This document shows positions 12,209 through 24,132 of a stretch of 64,000 nucleotides of DNA, in pieces (the first letter of the stretch is position 1; each line of letters opens with the position of its first letter). The stretch covers positions 1,240,001 to 1,304,000 of the forward strand of contig JADDTR010000002.1 in the NCBI GenBank assembly GCA_015345905.1, written 5' to 3'. Position numbers and translations under genes: made by a program. The DNA comes from Aotearoamyces nothofagi. Its lineage: Eukaryota > Ascomycota > Leotiomycetes > Leotiales > Tympanidaceae. Under the pieces are notes generated by a model, which worked only from the letters and a program-made list of their open reading frames with translations, was not told the DNA's origin and searched no databases.

Positions 12209-13330
12209 AGGGTGCGCGCGTGCGCCGACGGCCCGGATCAGCGTGCAAAGAGGATCTGCTTTTCCCTCTCAAGACACCCGTCGCCGTCGCCGGTCAGCAA
12301 TTGCACCTCTCCTCGCGGACCCAGACTCCAGCGGCAGAAGAACCACGGAACGGAGCACAAACCTGCAGAGTCGTCATGCCCGAGCCAGAGCCAGAGCCCG
12401 AGCCCGAGCCCGAGCCCAGCTGCAGCAGGCGCGTCGTCGACGCCCATGCCCCGCGCCGAACACCTCGCCCGCGAGGACCAGCACCGTGCCGTGCCCCTAT
12501 CGCGCCGCCATCTCCTCCGCCATCTCCTCCGCCACCTCCCCGCCCCCCTCAGCCCCGACGCAGCCCTCCGCGTCCCGGCGGCCGGATCTGCCATGCTCGA
12601 TGGTCCGCCTGTCCGTCCGTCCGTCCGTCCGTCTTCTGCTCGCTGCGCTGCGCGGCACGTCACGTCACGGCACGGCCCGTCGTCGAGTCAAGCCAAGTCC
12701 CGTCCCGCGACAGCAAAAGATCAAGAGCACGGCGGACGCGGGTATATCACAGCGAGCGGCAACGACCCCCTATCCAGAGACGAAGAGACGAGAAAGCAGC
12801 AGTCAGCAGCAGAAGCAGTACGGCGCCGTCGCCGTTCCTATATCTATATCTATATCTATATCTACAAATCCATACCCGACCGAAGGACCGAAGGACCGAA
12901 GGACCGAAGGACCGGAGCCCCATCTGGTCTGGCTCTGGCTCTGCACGCAAATCCCCCCCCCTCTCTCCTGGCGATCGGCGCTCCCGGTTTGGGGGCTGGG
13001 GCTGCTGCTGCTGCGCGTCCGCTCTGGGCTGTGGGCTGTGGGCTGGGCTGGCACGCCCCGAGCGCCCCCGTCTCCCCCCCCCCCCCCCCCAGCTCTCCGG
13101 ATGAGAGGCCTCTTTTGGGCCTCTTTTGGCCTCTTTGGCCTCCTGTCTTGACCCTCTTGGCGTCTCGCGCGCGCGGCTGCGTCCGGGGCCGGTTCGCTTT
13201 CCTTCCGAGCCCGCATCGCTTCCCCTGCTTGGGCTTGGGCTGCAGTGGCGGGTGTCGGTGTTTCTGTTTCTGTTTCTGTTTCTGTTTCTCCTGCTGGCTG
13301 CTTTGGATAAATACGAGTCATTTCATGTAT
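12209..13330. repeat. GC-rich low-complexity block I
   Basis: About 1.1 kb of strongly biased DNA made of simple repeats: CCCGAG-type hexamers at 12381-12417, CCGT tetramers at 12610-12633, TATATC hexamers at about 12837-12864, CGAAGGAC octamers at about 12877-12914, a run of 17 C at 13074-13090 and TTTCTG hexamers at 13257-13289. Long open frames exist on both strands but are by-products of the composition (Arg/Pro/Ser-rich, no domains). Confidence 0.8.
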
Positions 13331-14046
13331 GCACCATACTCGCGCACCATTGCGTCAGATGTCACGTGTTTGCCATGGTATTGCATTATTCTTTCTTTGA
13401 CAGTAGTCCTTCCTATCATCTAGGAGGCTATCAAGTCCATCCGGAGTCAAAGCCAAAGCCAAGTCATCGTGATATCTACAGGGAGAGCAATCAAGTGTTG
13501 TCGTCCAAGATATCCGCCACAATACCGCAGCAGCCGCGCGCTCTTGACCGCGCGCTCTCGCTCACACAGCCAGCCCCATCTTTGAGCAAACAAAACATAG
13601 TCCGTACACAGAGCAACCAAAATCTGGTTAAGCTAATCTCAAACCATCGCATGGGTAGTCTTACTACCATATATAAAATCAACGCAACTTTTTCTCTGCT
13701 CGCACGTAAACGCAAATAGCCCGCTGTCATAATCCCAACATTAAACACGTCCCGCTTCACCATTGATATCCGAGGCGGTTTTGAAAGGGGTGTTGATGGA
13801 TTTCAAGAGGAAACAGATAGAACCGAAATAAAGTAAAAGGCGTAGCTCATGAAACGAATGACGCGTGCTGTTGTCCGTTCGATGGGATGGTCGCACCAGA
13901 CCGAACGTCATATATATATCCTACAAACTCCGAAAACTCCGCATAAAGGGTGCTCAAACCAATCTCACTACCTCCTATCCAGGAGTGAGCGAGATGTGTT
14001 GATGGGTGGTAGCGACAGTGCGAAAGCCAAGTCCAGATCAAGGCAT
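13331..14046. other. WEE1 3' flank, no gene seen
   Basis: Composition returns to normal here. The segment is downstream of the minus-strand kinase gene and is likely to hold its 3' UTR. No supportable coding region. Confidence 0.5.
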
Positions 14047-17000
14047 CTAGACATCCATCATTTCAGCATCGTCAGCGAGCACATCATCCGCTGGGCCCCA
14101 GTTGCCTTCAAAAACAGTAGCACCGGCTCTACGCCGAGCCTCAACCCACTGGATGCCTTCCGTTTCTAGGATTTGATGAATCGTTGGCCTGTCTTGTGGT
14201 CTTGGCGAGATCATCCATTTGACGACTCGATCGAGGGCGTGGTCGTGGTACTGGTCTCTCATAAAAGCAGGAGCGTTGTGCAACTCGCCTCTTCTCATTG
14301 ACCCGAAGAGATTGCTAGCATCGTGAGACGTCGATTTGGTGGGCTGGTTGATGTGGCGTTTGCGACTAGACATTGTAGGCGATCCAAATTGGCTATCAAT
14401 CTCGTCATCGCTAGAGAAGGATTCCATACTTGTATCGCTGTCTTCCACTGGAAACCCGGTCGCATCTCGGATGATTGTACTAGCAGCACTCCATGTCAAG
14501 CTGGGGACGTCACTCATGTCACCTGATCTCAGTCGCTGCCAAGTAGGGCCATTGTCTGGTAGCTGGACATTGCCAGCAATCTCGAGCATGATGAGACCCA
14601 AGGCAAAAACGTCAGCTGGCTTGTCGTATTGGCCTAAAAGAATCTCAGGTCCAATATACTCCCGATCGCCCTCGCCCTCGATGCCAGCCTGAGCTGGCCA
14701 GGCTGCAGCCATACCGAAGTCGCCAAGCTTCAGGACACCTTCAAAAGTAATGAAGATGTTCGCAGGCTTGAGGTCTAAGTGGATGTACCCCGAATCATGG
14801 ATGTGTCTCAAGCCCTTTAATTAGATTAGCATAGATTATGACAAGTGCATCTCTTCCTAACTCACTTCTCCACACTCAAGCATGATCTTCCAGATCCGAA
14901 AGTCGTCCAAGCGTCCTTTTCGGCCAACCTGCGAGAGGAAGAGATCAAGACTACCTTCCTCGCAGAACTCGGTCTGCAAGTACAGGTGGTCCTTCGCTTC
15001 CCAGCTGTCAATAAAGTGTACGACGTGATCAGAATGTCCAAGTGCTTTGAGCACATTGGCTTCCTGCAGTTTCCGCTGACGGTCCCTGGCGCCTTGATAA
15101 GGCTGTCGTGACTTCTTGACTGCGAATACACGGTCTGGCATAGGTGTTGGAGGCGATCTACCCTGTGGCGGGGATGCAGAAATGCCGAAGTAGAAGGATT
15201 GGGTAGCAGTGAGCATATTGATAGACTGAGTAACTCGGTATACCTGAGAAAATTCGCCGGTTCCGATCAACTCAGCCTTCTCGAATCGTGAGGTGAGTGC
15301 TTCATCAACCTGCGTTGTGATGAATCCGTGGACCGGGGTGATGCTGGTGCGACCAAACTGATGAAAATAATCTCTGCCAGCAGTGGGTGTCGCGGGAGGT
15401 AGCATGGAGGCGCTGTTGGTAACACCCAGCTGCTGCTGTCCATCTCTGTGATTGGAGATAGACAAGCCGCTGGGATCAGGCGGGAGCATGCGCTCCTGGG
15501 GAGTTTGGGGGGATAACCTCTCCATAAAATCTATACGCTCCAACGGAGAGGCTGGAGCCACGTGACTAATTTTAGCAAAGCCCGGTTTCCTCGATGGACT
15601 TAGAAAGGAAGTAGTAAGAGATTTCGCACCCAGGGGCGCCGGAGAAAGAAGATTAGAGCCTCGAAGAGCCCGAGATCGGCTGAACGAAGGCATTGAAACA
15701 GGAGAATTAGAGGAAAGCCTAAAGCTGGCTGTAGTAGGAGAATCGTTCAAGTCCATTGACGTATCACTGTCTTCTGATTCTTTGTCGTCAAGGCTCGTAA
15801 GAAGGTTTAACTTACTGCTCATTCTTGGCATTTTGTGAGACATGCCATATCCAACTGCTGAGCCTGGCATGATTCGCAAGCTAGACGGGCTCCCGTTCCC
15901 ATTTTGAGTGTTGTGATCCAGAGCTTGCTTTGTTGGTGTTGGTGGCAATTCGTACTCATTGCTCGACTGGCTGTCACCTGCCGCATCTGGTGACCCGCAG
16001 TTCTCATCTCCATCAACGCTGATGAAGCTACCTCGTCGGGTCAAGCCGTGACCGCCGAACGTGCCCCCAAAAACCCCGCCCATACCGAATGATCCAGGAG
16101 GGGGCTGAATGCCATGAGGATTGAAGGGGGTTGAGGGTGCCCCGAAGGAATGCCTGATATGTCTCGCCTTTGCAAGGGCACTTCCTGGGACCGGAGCTGG
16201 AAATGTGCTGAAACCATTGATGGGCTTCTTGCATGGAGTATCTGGCATATTCTTGCTAACGCCACGGATAATTTGTGGCTCCTCAGGATTGCGGTTTACC
16301 TTGGAGATAAGCCCCGTAGACATGAATGCAGCGGGTAACGGCTTGGCGGATTTATAGTTTTCTGGTGTCGAGAAAGATTCCGAGCCATACTCTTCTCGTG
16401 CAATGGTTTCAAAGGCCAGCGGTCTCAGGGAACCGGCGGGCAGTGATTTGGAGAAATCCAGCCTTGGTCTTGGTTGCTCTCCAAAATGAACGGGGACGTG
16501 AGTTGGAGATTCGTCTACAAGACTAGAATTTGACGAAGATGTAGTCATGGTTCGCGAAAGCGGGTGGGGCTGATGAGCCGGTTGATTTCCACCATTCACC
16601 ATATGCATCGAGGCGTTTGGGAGGCTGCCGTGCGAAGAAAAAGGGCTATCTCGAGCCATAGGAGGCATGAACTGGTCGAGAGAAAGTCGAGGGCGAGCCT
16701 TAGAGGCTGCTGGGGTAGAGTGCTCGTTTGCCAGAGATAGCTCGTGGGCGTGTCTCCGGCCCCACGACGTCTTGTCGCCATGCCGTTGCTGCAGGGTCGA
16801 CTTGCGCAAGGAAGATGACCTCCGGGGCATGGCTGTGAATGCTGATGGCGAGCAATTTCCAGCACCAAGGAAAGAATTTGCGGAAAGCTCGTACTCTTGG
16901 TTCGAATCATCGTGGATTTCAAAATGCGGTGAGGAGGTTGGTCCGAGATCAAAGACATTAAAATCGTGCCCAAAGCTTGCGGATCCGTGCAAGCTCCTAC

Positions 17001-17688
17001 GCTTTGCCACCGGGCTTCCGAGGCTCGCCTGGTCCAGATTCATGATGGCATCGCTCCGCTTCAGTGGACTTGAGGTTGTTGGCACGCCCAAGCCATCACT
17101 GCTGCCATCCCCCAGTCTTGACAGGGCTTGATTGACCGGCCCCGTAATCTCAACGGTAAATTGCATCGTCTTTTCGCGATTCAGCCGTTCCAAGCTCCTT
17201 CGCTCGGTAGGACTGACGCTGTCGCTCCCGTGGTTTTCTTGCTCGATGCCAGAGTCTCCCGGCGGCGTCGATTGCGCGTTACCACAGTCAGACGCCTGAC
17301 TCAGAGCGCGTTTAATGGGACTCCTCGGAGACGTTCGCGACCTCGAACTGGCGCGTGGCGATGCGGCCTTGCAACGATTTGCAGACCGCAGTGACAGCTT
17401 TACACTGGGAGGGAAGGGCCTGGCCAGAGGCGACGGCGTATGCGTAGGAGTGCTGGAGAAGGCGGCGATGGGCTGCGAAGATGCGCGCTTCTGCGGCGAT
17501 AGTGGCGAGGGCGAGAGCGGCGATTTTGGTGATGAGCTGGGCGACTTCTGCGAGACGAGACGGAACTTGGAGGGAGACCGCGACAGCGAGCGTCGAAGAG
17601 ATCTTACGGCAGATGTGACATCAACATGGCGAACGTTGGTCGGAGACGGCAGAGTGAGGGTACCACCGCCCGAGTTGGAGTATGACAT
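14047..17688 (-). CDS. SWE1: Wee1/Swe1-family cell-cycle kinase
   Basis: Two exons (17688-14866 and 14814-14047, intron 51 bp) give 1,196 residues. Residues 1-800 are a Ser/Pro-rich regulatory region with many SP/TP sites (for example LSRSPSK, SPLSPQKR), as in other Wee1 proteins. The kinase domain begins near 806 with the glycine loop LIGTGEFSQVYRV, the lysine in VFAVKKS (about 858), the catalytic loop IHLDLKPANIFITF (Asp about 955), GDFGMA (about 973) and EGEGDREYIGPEILL. HLDLKPxN is characteristic of Wee1-type dual-specificity-like kinases that phosphorylate the inhibitory tyrosine of Cdk1 and delay mitosis. A Ser-rich insert of about 90 residues splits the C-lobe. The gene lies between two low-complexity blocks, and its upstream intergenic region is unusually long (5.5 kb). 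Confidence 0.95.
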
Positions 17689-18560
17689 GGTATGGAATGC
17701 GGTGAGATATCGCGTATGATACCTAAGATGAGGTACGGGAGAAGCGATCCGTCGAGGCAGTGTGGGAAATTGCGGCCCACGTTATCATCGGCGACAAAGC
17801 GCGGAGAGGGTCGGGGCTACAGAGAGGATATCATCCAGAGCAGACGGGCCGGCGACGGTGTCGAGTCGTGTGTCGAGCCGTGTGTCGAGTCGTGTATCGT
17901 TGCGGCCGCGACGATGTGGTGGTGAAGGGCCCTTAAGATCTCGGCGTCCCAAAGACGAGTCGCGACGAGAATCACAACAAGAACTTCCGAGTTGGGATGT
18001 TGTTGGACAGCACGGAATGCTGTAAGGCTGCAGGCCTCGAGGAATGCTCGCCAACGAGGAGAGGTTTCAAGAAAGGACGAGCGGAATGCGGAATGTGCGA
18101 AGGGACCGGGCGAATCAAGACGCATGCAGGCTCGAGATCAGAGTGCCTCGAGCATCTCTCGCTCTCTCGACCGACGACAACAACAACAAGAAGAACAGCA
18201 GCAGCGGCGGCAGCAGCAGCGGGCGGCGCGGTGCCAGCGTGAACGAGCGAGACTCCCTCCTGCGGGCAGCGTGGCTCCAGAGGGGACGGGCGGGCGGGCG
18301 TGCTGGCTGGCTGTCGAGGTCGCAGCGTGGTGGAGGGTCACTGTAGATGGGCGATGGGGTTGATGAGACGATGTGGGAAGAAGAAAGTTTGGTGGGTTGG
18401 GGTTGCAGGCGAGCGAGCGAGCGAGCGTGACGCGACGAAGCAGGAGGACGGACGGACTTGACTTGACTTGGCTCTGGGCGGGCAGGCGGGCAGCGGGCAG
18501 CGGAGGCTTCGCTTCTCTCTCCCTCTCTCTCCCTCCTCTCGGCTAGGCGATTGTTGTTTA
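17689..18560. promoter_or_regulatory. WEE1 5' flank
   Basis: Upstream region of the kinase gene, likely including its 5' UTR. It contains a 12-bp tandem repeat (GTGTCGAGTCGT-like, three copies, 17858-17893) and CAACAAG/CAGCAG trinucleotide tracts near 18178-18225. No gene is supportable. Confidence 0.5.
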
Positions 18561-19724
18561 CATGGAACCGCTCGACCTCAGCGTCTGCGCCCGGGGTCTA
18601 GCGCGACACGAGCCGACGCAGAACGCGAGTCTCTGCTCTCGAGAGATGCGCAGCCGCTGCCACGTTCCCAGCGCGGCACCCTGCGGTCTCAGCCGCGCGA
18701 GAGCCTCCCTCTTTGTTTGTTTTTTTCTTTCCTTTTTCCTTCTTCCTCCTCCATCTTTCCTATACTCGCGGACGCGGCATGCGCTCTCGGGGGCACAGCG
18801 AGGCCGGGCTGGCAGCGCCAAGGCGCGGCGAGGCGGGAGAGCCCCCCCCCATTGTGCGGCATCAGACGCATGGGCCAATCAGGCGCGTCCGGGGGGCCAG
18901 CACGGCAGCTCGTCGACAACGGGCCCGCCGATGGCCTGCCGACAGCCCGCCGGCCAGGGTCGTAGGGGCTGTCGGGGCTGTCGGGGGCTGTATCCGTAGG
19001 GGGTCCGTAGGGGATCTGTAGGGGTCTCGGGGCCTGCAGCGGGCGCTCAACGGCGGTGAAGAGCAGAGCACGGAGCTACAGGCAGCGACACAGCACCATC
19101 CAGCGCCATCCAGCGCCTGTTTGTTCCGATGCACGATACAGTAGCACACCACTGTACAGCGCTGTACACCACTATACACCACTATACACCACTGCACACC
19201 ACTATACACCACTGTACAGCGCTGTACACCACCTACTGTACCCCTCCAGCACCCCTCCAGCACCCGTTCTGGCACAGCAGCACACCGTATATATAGAAGT
19301 TACATGGCGCATACATCACATATCGCACCTGTATAGCACCGCTACAGCACCTCTGCGGCACCCATGATGGCACCCCCGTAGCGCCAGCGACTCCCGCCTG
19401 CTTCTTCGCGGTGGGTGGGTGGTGGGTGGCCTGAGCACTAATGGCGATGACTGGATGCAATATGCACACTACAGTACCTGCCTACTGGCCCTACTGACCC
19501 TAACTGACCTGCTGTGCTACTGGCCTACTGACCCTAACTGACCCTACTCGCCCTAACTGGCCCTACTGTGCTGTGCTGTACGCTGTACGCTGTACTGTAC
19601 CTCCCTTATGGGTCCTGCCTAGGGATCCTCTACTGTACGGCTACTGCTGCTATTATTACTATTACTGCTGTACTTTGCTACTTCTACTGCTATTACTCCT
19701 TCTGTACTGCTGCTACTGTTAATG

Positions 19725-19760
<36 letters not shown>

Positions 19761-22457
19761 CTGCTATTACTGCTACTACTCCTACTACTACTACTCCTAC
19801 TCCTACTCCTACTCCTAACACTGTCCAATACGGAACCATACTATGCCTCCTGTATCCCATGTACTGTACACATCACATCACATCACATCATATACTCCAC
19901 ATCGCCTAGCATCCTTCCCTTCCCTTCCTGTCCTGGCCATCAACAACACTGTACTAGCCAAGCACTGATCGAGGACGTGCCGCTACATCTGTGTGTACAG
20001 ACTGTCCTCGTGTGGGCCCCGGCTGCGCTGGCCCCCAAGTCGCGCCCGGGGCAGTCAGTCAGTCAGTCACTCGCTCGCTCGCTGCCTCTCTCGCCCCCCC
20101 TCTCTCGCACCGTCCCTCGTGTTCGCCACGTCCCGAGTCCACCGCAAGACAGACACCGCAGACGCATATCAGAACAATCAGAACAATCAAAACAATCAAC
20201 AGACACAGGCCAATCCCGTCCCGCCACTGCCACTGCCACTGCCACTGCCACCCCCCGACGCACCGACTCTGCATTTTCGTATTCCAGGCCCCAAATCTCC
20301 CCTTTTTCTTCTCAAAAGTGGTAGTATTGCGTCGACAGCCCGGCTATAGGGGAGGGGGCCTTTTGCTAAGATTGCCGGCAGGGGGGGGGGGGGGGAGTGC
20401 AGGTACTGTATGTCCAGGTATGTCCAGGTATGTCCAGGTATGTAAGCAACAAGTCCAGGTATGCACGGTACAGCAAGACAGGTCCAGGTAAAGCCGTAAT
20501 ACCAGTAATAGAAGAACAACAATGCGCGATGCGATCCGCGGGCGAGCCATCTCTTGTCCTGGCCAGCCGCCTGGCCAGTCCAGTGTGTATGTACTTGTAC
20601 AAGTACTGTCTGGTCGCAGATGTACAGTACTGTATGGTATCTACCACTCGCTCGCTGTACTCATGCTATCCTGCCCCCTCTGCTCTCACTGCCACTCGCT
20701 ATTCCTGCCTGTCACTCACTAATACTACCATTCACTCACTATCGCTATCGCTATCACTATTACTATTACTACTACTCACTGCCACTCCTACTGTCATTCA
20801 CTACCATTCACTACCACTATCGCTATCACTATCACTATCGCTATTACTATCACTATTACCCACTACCACCACCACTACCACTACTACTGTCATCCACTAC
20901 CATTCACCGCCACTCGCTGTACTCGCTATCTCTCCTGCCACTCCCCTCATAGACCATCCCATCAAACAAAACCACAGAACCACAGAACAACAGAACAACA
21001 GAACAACAGAACAACAGAACAACAGAACAACAGAACAACAGAACAACAACACCCCGACCCCGACCCTCGAGCCAGCTCCCTCCCATTCCAGAACCCCATC
21101 CCCGAAAACCCCCGAATCTCGATAAACAAGGGGGACATGCAACTGCGACTGCAGAATACTAACAATACTAGGAATACTAAGAATTCTAAGAATACAAACA
21201 ATACTAGGAATACTAGGAATACTAACAATACTAGGAATACTAGGAATACTAAGAATACATACAGTACATGCCTTTGTTTAATCTCGCTCGCCCGATCTCT
21301 CCGAGCCCACTTCGGTCGGGACGCACTCTTTTTTTTTTCGCGAGTGATTATCTCGCTATCCCGAGCAATCGATCGATTGACTGACTGACTGATTATGCAC
21401 GCTCCACGCTCCACGCTCCACGCTCCACGCTCCACGCTCCACGCTCCATGCCACAGGAGCTCGGAGCGACGATGAGCAAGCATGGACACGATGAGCATGG
21501 ACACGACGAGCATGGACAATAAAAAATAAGCAAGGACCGCCGCACGGCTGGCTCTCTCTCAGCCCCAGCGCCCTTTGCCGTCGCCCGGCCCGCGTCCCTG
21601 ATCGTAGTGACTGATTGACTGATTGATTGATTGATTGCCCAGAAAACGCGAGCGAGGGAGTGAAAGAGAAAAGAAGAAGAAGAAAAACACACGCACCCCG
21701 GGAAGAAGAAGAAGAAGAAGAAGAAGAAGAAGAAGGAAAAAACACACACAAACACACACACACGCAAACAACCCTCCAGCCGACCGACCTGCCCTCTCTC
21801 TCTCCAACACACCAGCACTACAGCCTGTAATCCACCCGCCATGCCTCCCTCTCTCCGGATCCCCCCCCCCCCCTCCGAGACCCTGCGCGTCCTGATGCCG
21901 CGCGCACAGAAGGGGGGGAAAGGGGGCGCCGTCTGTCTGTCTGGTCTGTCTGTCTGCCGCATCGTCGAGAGAGAGAGAGAGACCAGCAGCAGCATTCCTC
22001 CCGTCCCCCCGTCTCCGCGTCTCCTCGTCCCAGATCTGGCCCATCTGCAGCCCCCCCCGGCCGGCTCGGCATCCCATCCCATCCCATTCCATTCCGCGAA
22101 AAGCTTAATGCCCATGCCCATGCCCATGCCATGCTCGCTGCCTGCCTGCGGCTGCGGCTGCGGCTGCGGCTGCGGCTGCGGCTGCGGCTGCGGCTGCGGC
22201 TGCGGCTGCGGCTGCGGCTCGCTCCCCCTTTTTTTTTTTTTTTTTTTTTTGGCCCTCTCCTCTCCTCTCCTCTCTTCTCCTCTCCTCTCTCTCCTCTCTC
22301 CTCTCCTCCTCTCCTCTCTCTCCTCTCTCCTCTCTCCTCTCTAGCCGTGATCGATCCAGCCCCGGTGCGACACTGACGGCACCAGGTCTCTGTCCAGTGT
22401 CGCTCGTTCTCCCTTCCGCGAGGCGGGATGGAGGATTGGATTGGATGGCTGCGTGGG
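18561..22457. repeat. Low-complexity block II, micro- and minisatellite rich
   Basis: About 3.9 kb almost entirely built of simple arrays. Examples: 10-bp CACTATACAC-type units at 19145-19232; TAC/TCC trinucleotides at 19726-19817; TGCCAC at 20222-20252; TGTCCAGGTA at 20411-20441; a run of 15 G at 20381-20395; 8-bp GAACAACA at about 20985-21047; 9-bp AATACTAGG at 21157-21259; 7-bp ACGCTCC at 21398-21448; GAA at 21701-21735; GGCTGC at 22149-22218; 22 T at 22229-22250; CTCCTCT at 22256-22342. Open frames across it have no start context, codon bias or domains. A non-coding transcript cannot be excluded. Confidence 0.85.
22149..22218. repeat. GGCTGC hexamer array
   Basis: About twelve uninterrupted copies of a GGCTGC hexamer, directly followed by a C-run and 22 T. 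The near-perfect units suggest a young, length-variable array. Confidence 0.9.
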
Positions 22458-22561
22458 AGCGGCGCTGAGATATATATATATATATATAAATATATATAAG
22501 TTATTTATATATATATATATATATCTCCGTGCTGTATTTATATATATATCTCAGCGCCGCT
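22458..22561. repeat. AT-cored inverted repeat
   Basis: Arms AGCGGCGCTGAGATATATAT and its reverse complement close the segment perfectly (13 GC-containing bases plus AT repeats). The interior is almost pure AT dinucleotide. It could extrude as a cruciform and is a plausible fragile site. Confidence 0.9.
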
Positions 22562-22690
22562 GGCTAGCCGTAGCAGTACCGAGTGCTGGACGGAACCTCC
22601 AAAAAAATCATCATTGCTTGCAGGATAATCCAGAACATGCATGCCTTTCCAGCCTGATTAATAAGCCCGGGTGAGTAAAATGGTGATGTG

Positions 22691-22990
22691 ATGCTACAAC
22701 ACAAAAATCATTTTTCTATTTTCTATTTTCCTGTTTTCTAAATAGTTATGCTACAAAGCAAAATCATCTTCTGCTCTGCCATTCTCTATTCTCTGTTTTC
22801 TAAATAGTTATGCTACAAAACAGAATCATCTTCTGCTCTGCCATTCTCTATTTCCTGTTTTCTAAATAGTTATGCTACAAAACAAAATCATCTTCTGCTC
22901 TGCCATTCTCTATTTCCTGTTTTCTAAATAGTTATGCCACAAAGCAAAATCACTTTCTGTTCAGAACAAAATGCCATTGCCTGAAGTCTC
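22691..22990. repeat. 62-bp minisatellite, about 4.5 copies
   Basis: Units begin at about 22691, 22748, 22810, 22872 and 22934, each opening with ATGCTACAAA (ATGCCACAAA in the last) and passing through TCATCTTCTGCTCTGCCATT and TTCTAAATAGTT. Spacing is 57, 62, 62 and 62 bp. Central copies are nearly identical; the outer ones are diverged. Confidence 0.92.
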
Positions 22991-23215
22991 TATGTTCTAT
23001 TTTCTATATTCTATTTTTCTGAATGACTCGTGCTGCAGGGGCTCAAAGGTGACCGTCCCAATGCCACTCTCAAGTCTCGGGCTTTTGCCTGGGAGATGAC
23101 GGCCACAAGAGTTATATCTAGAACCGAGGTTCTTCTTTCCACCGAGCCACCAGCGCTCTGCGATCAATGCTCCTTATATATCTTTCGCGATACCTCCTTC
23201 GTCTGGGCCGGCCGT

Positions 23216-24000
23216 CTATGCGGTAGGGGATGGCTGTGGGGCCCCGGTGAGCGAGCCGGTCGGTGGGAGGAACGTCCCGGATTGCGGGACGAAAGTGGCA
23301 GACCCGGTTGGCGGGACGAAGGTGAGAGAGCCGGTCGGCGCGATCAGGCTGTGGTCGGGGCTTGGTGGCGTGCCCGTGGGCGTTCCAGAAGGAGCTCCAG
23401 CTGCGGCGGATCCTTGCCCCTGGCGTCTCTTGAGAGACGGCGCGGCGGAGCCGGATGGGAGAGCAGAAAGGTCGGAGAGAGGCGCGGACGGTTGCGCGGA
23501 GCCAGAGGGGAGGCCGGACGGAGGAGGGCCGGACGGGAGGCCGGTGAACGAGCCAGCTGCCGCCTCGCCGGTTCCAGCCGGGGGAGCGAAGGTAGCAGAA
23601 CCAGTGGGAGGGGGGAGAAGAGTCCCCGTCCCGGACGGAACCTCGCCGGTAAACGATTCGAACTGGCGCTTCTCGAAGCTCGCGGACCGGGATGGATCTC
23701 CGAGGCCGAACGACCCCGTCGGCTGCGCAGAGGAATCGAGACCGGCGCCTGTGGGGCTCTGGCCTTGCTGTTGTTGTGGGAACACTCCCGTGGCAGCAGA
23801 GCCTGCGGGGAAGGACTGTGTAGGGAAGCTGGAATCTTGAGATGCCGCGTCGAAGGATGGGTCGGGCAGGCCGGATGAGACGGGCGCAGCGGCCACAAGT
23901 GTGCTGGGTAAATGTCAATTATCAGAGCCTGAGCTGGAGAGGGGGGCAATACTAACCCTGACGCCAGGAAAAGAATGGTGAAGAGTCCTTTGATAGTCAT
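23216..24000 (-). CDS. Secreted Pro/Ser/Thr/Gly-rich protein
   Basis: Exon 1 (24000-23957) encodes MTIKGLFTILFLAS. A 53-bp intron (23956-23904) joins it to exon 2 (23903-23216), giving GTLVAAAPVSS and a 243-residue protein. The joined N-terminus is a textbook signal peptide with cleavage after about residue 20 (VAAA). The rest is low-complexity, with imperfect repeats of the type PPTGSATFVP, TGSLTFVPPTG and TFLPPTGSL near the C-terminus and two dibasic sites (EKRQF, LKRRQ) that a Kex2-type protease could cut. No cysteine-rich or catalytic domain is visible, so function is unknown; wall-associated or secreted-peptide precursor roles are possible. A strong TATA box lies about 120 bp upstream of the start. 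The intron phase and signal peptide make the model convincing. Confidence 0.8.
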
Positions 24001-24120
24001 CTTCAAAGAATGCCTGTGCTGTTTGGTGGGCGGTTGGAAGATGTCTCGGGTCTGAATTGAAGGATGTCGTTGTCTCTGGATGAGTTGAGATATGAGAGGC
24101 ACTCGACGGGAGAGACGGGT

Positions 24121-24132
24121 CTTTTTATAAAC
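24121..24132 (-). promoter_or_regulatory. TATA box of the secreted-protein gene
   Basis: GTTTATAAAAAG on the minus strand, about 120 bp before the start at 24000. A CT-rich tract and CAAC-rich leader follow, typical of strongly expressed fungal genes. Confidence 0.65.

Noticed and set aside
11880-13423. Several long overlapping open frames (300-420 codons) on the plus strand
   Set aside because: They are Arg/Pro/Ser-rich, exist in all three frames over the same repeats, cross the transporter fragment and show no domain or start context.
18466-22376. Many 60-260 codon frames in low-complexity block II
   Set aside because: They translate microsatellites (poly-Leu, poly-Thr, poly-Glu) and overlap on both strands; composition explains them.
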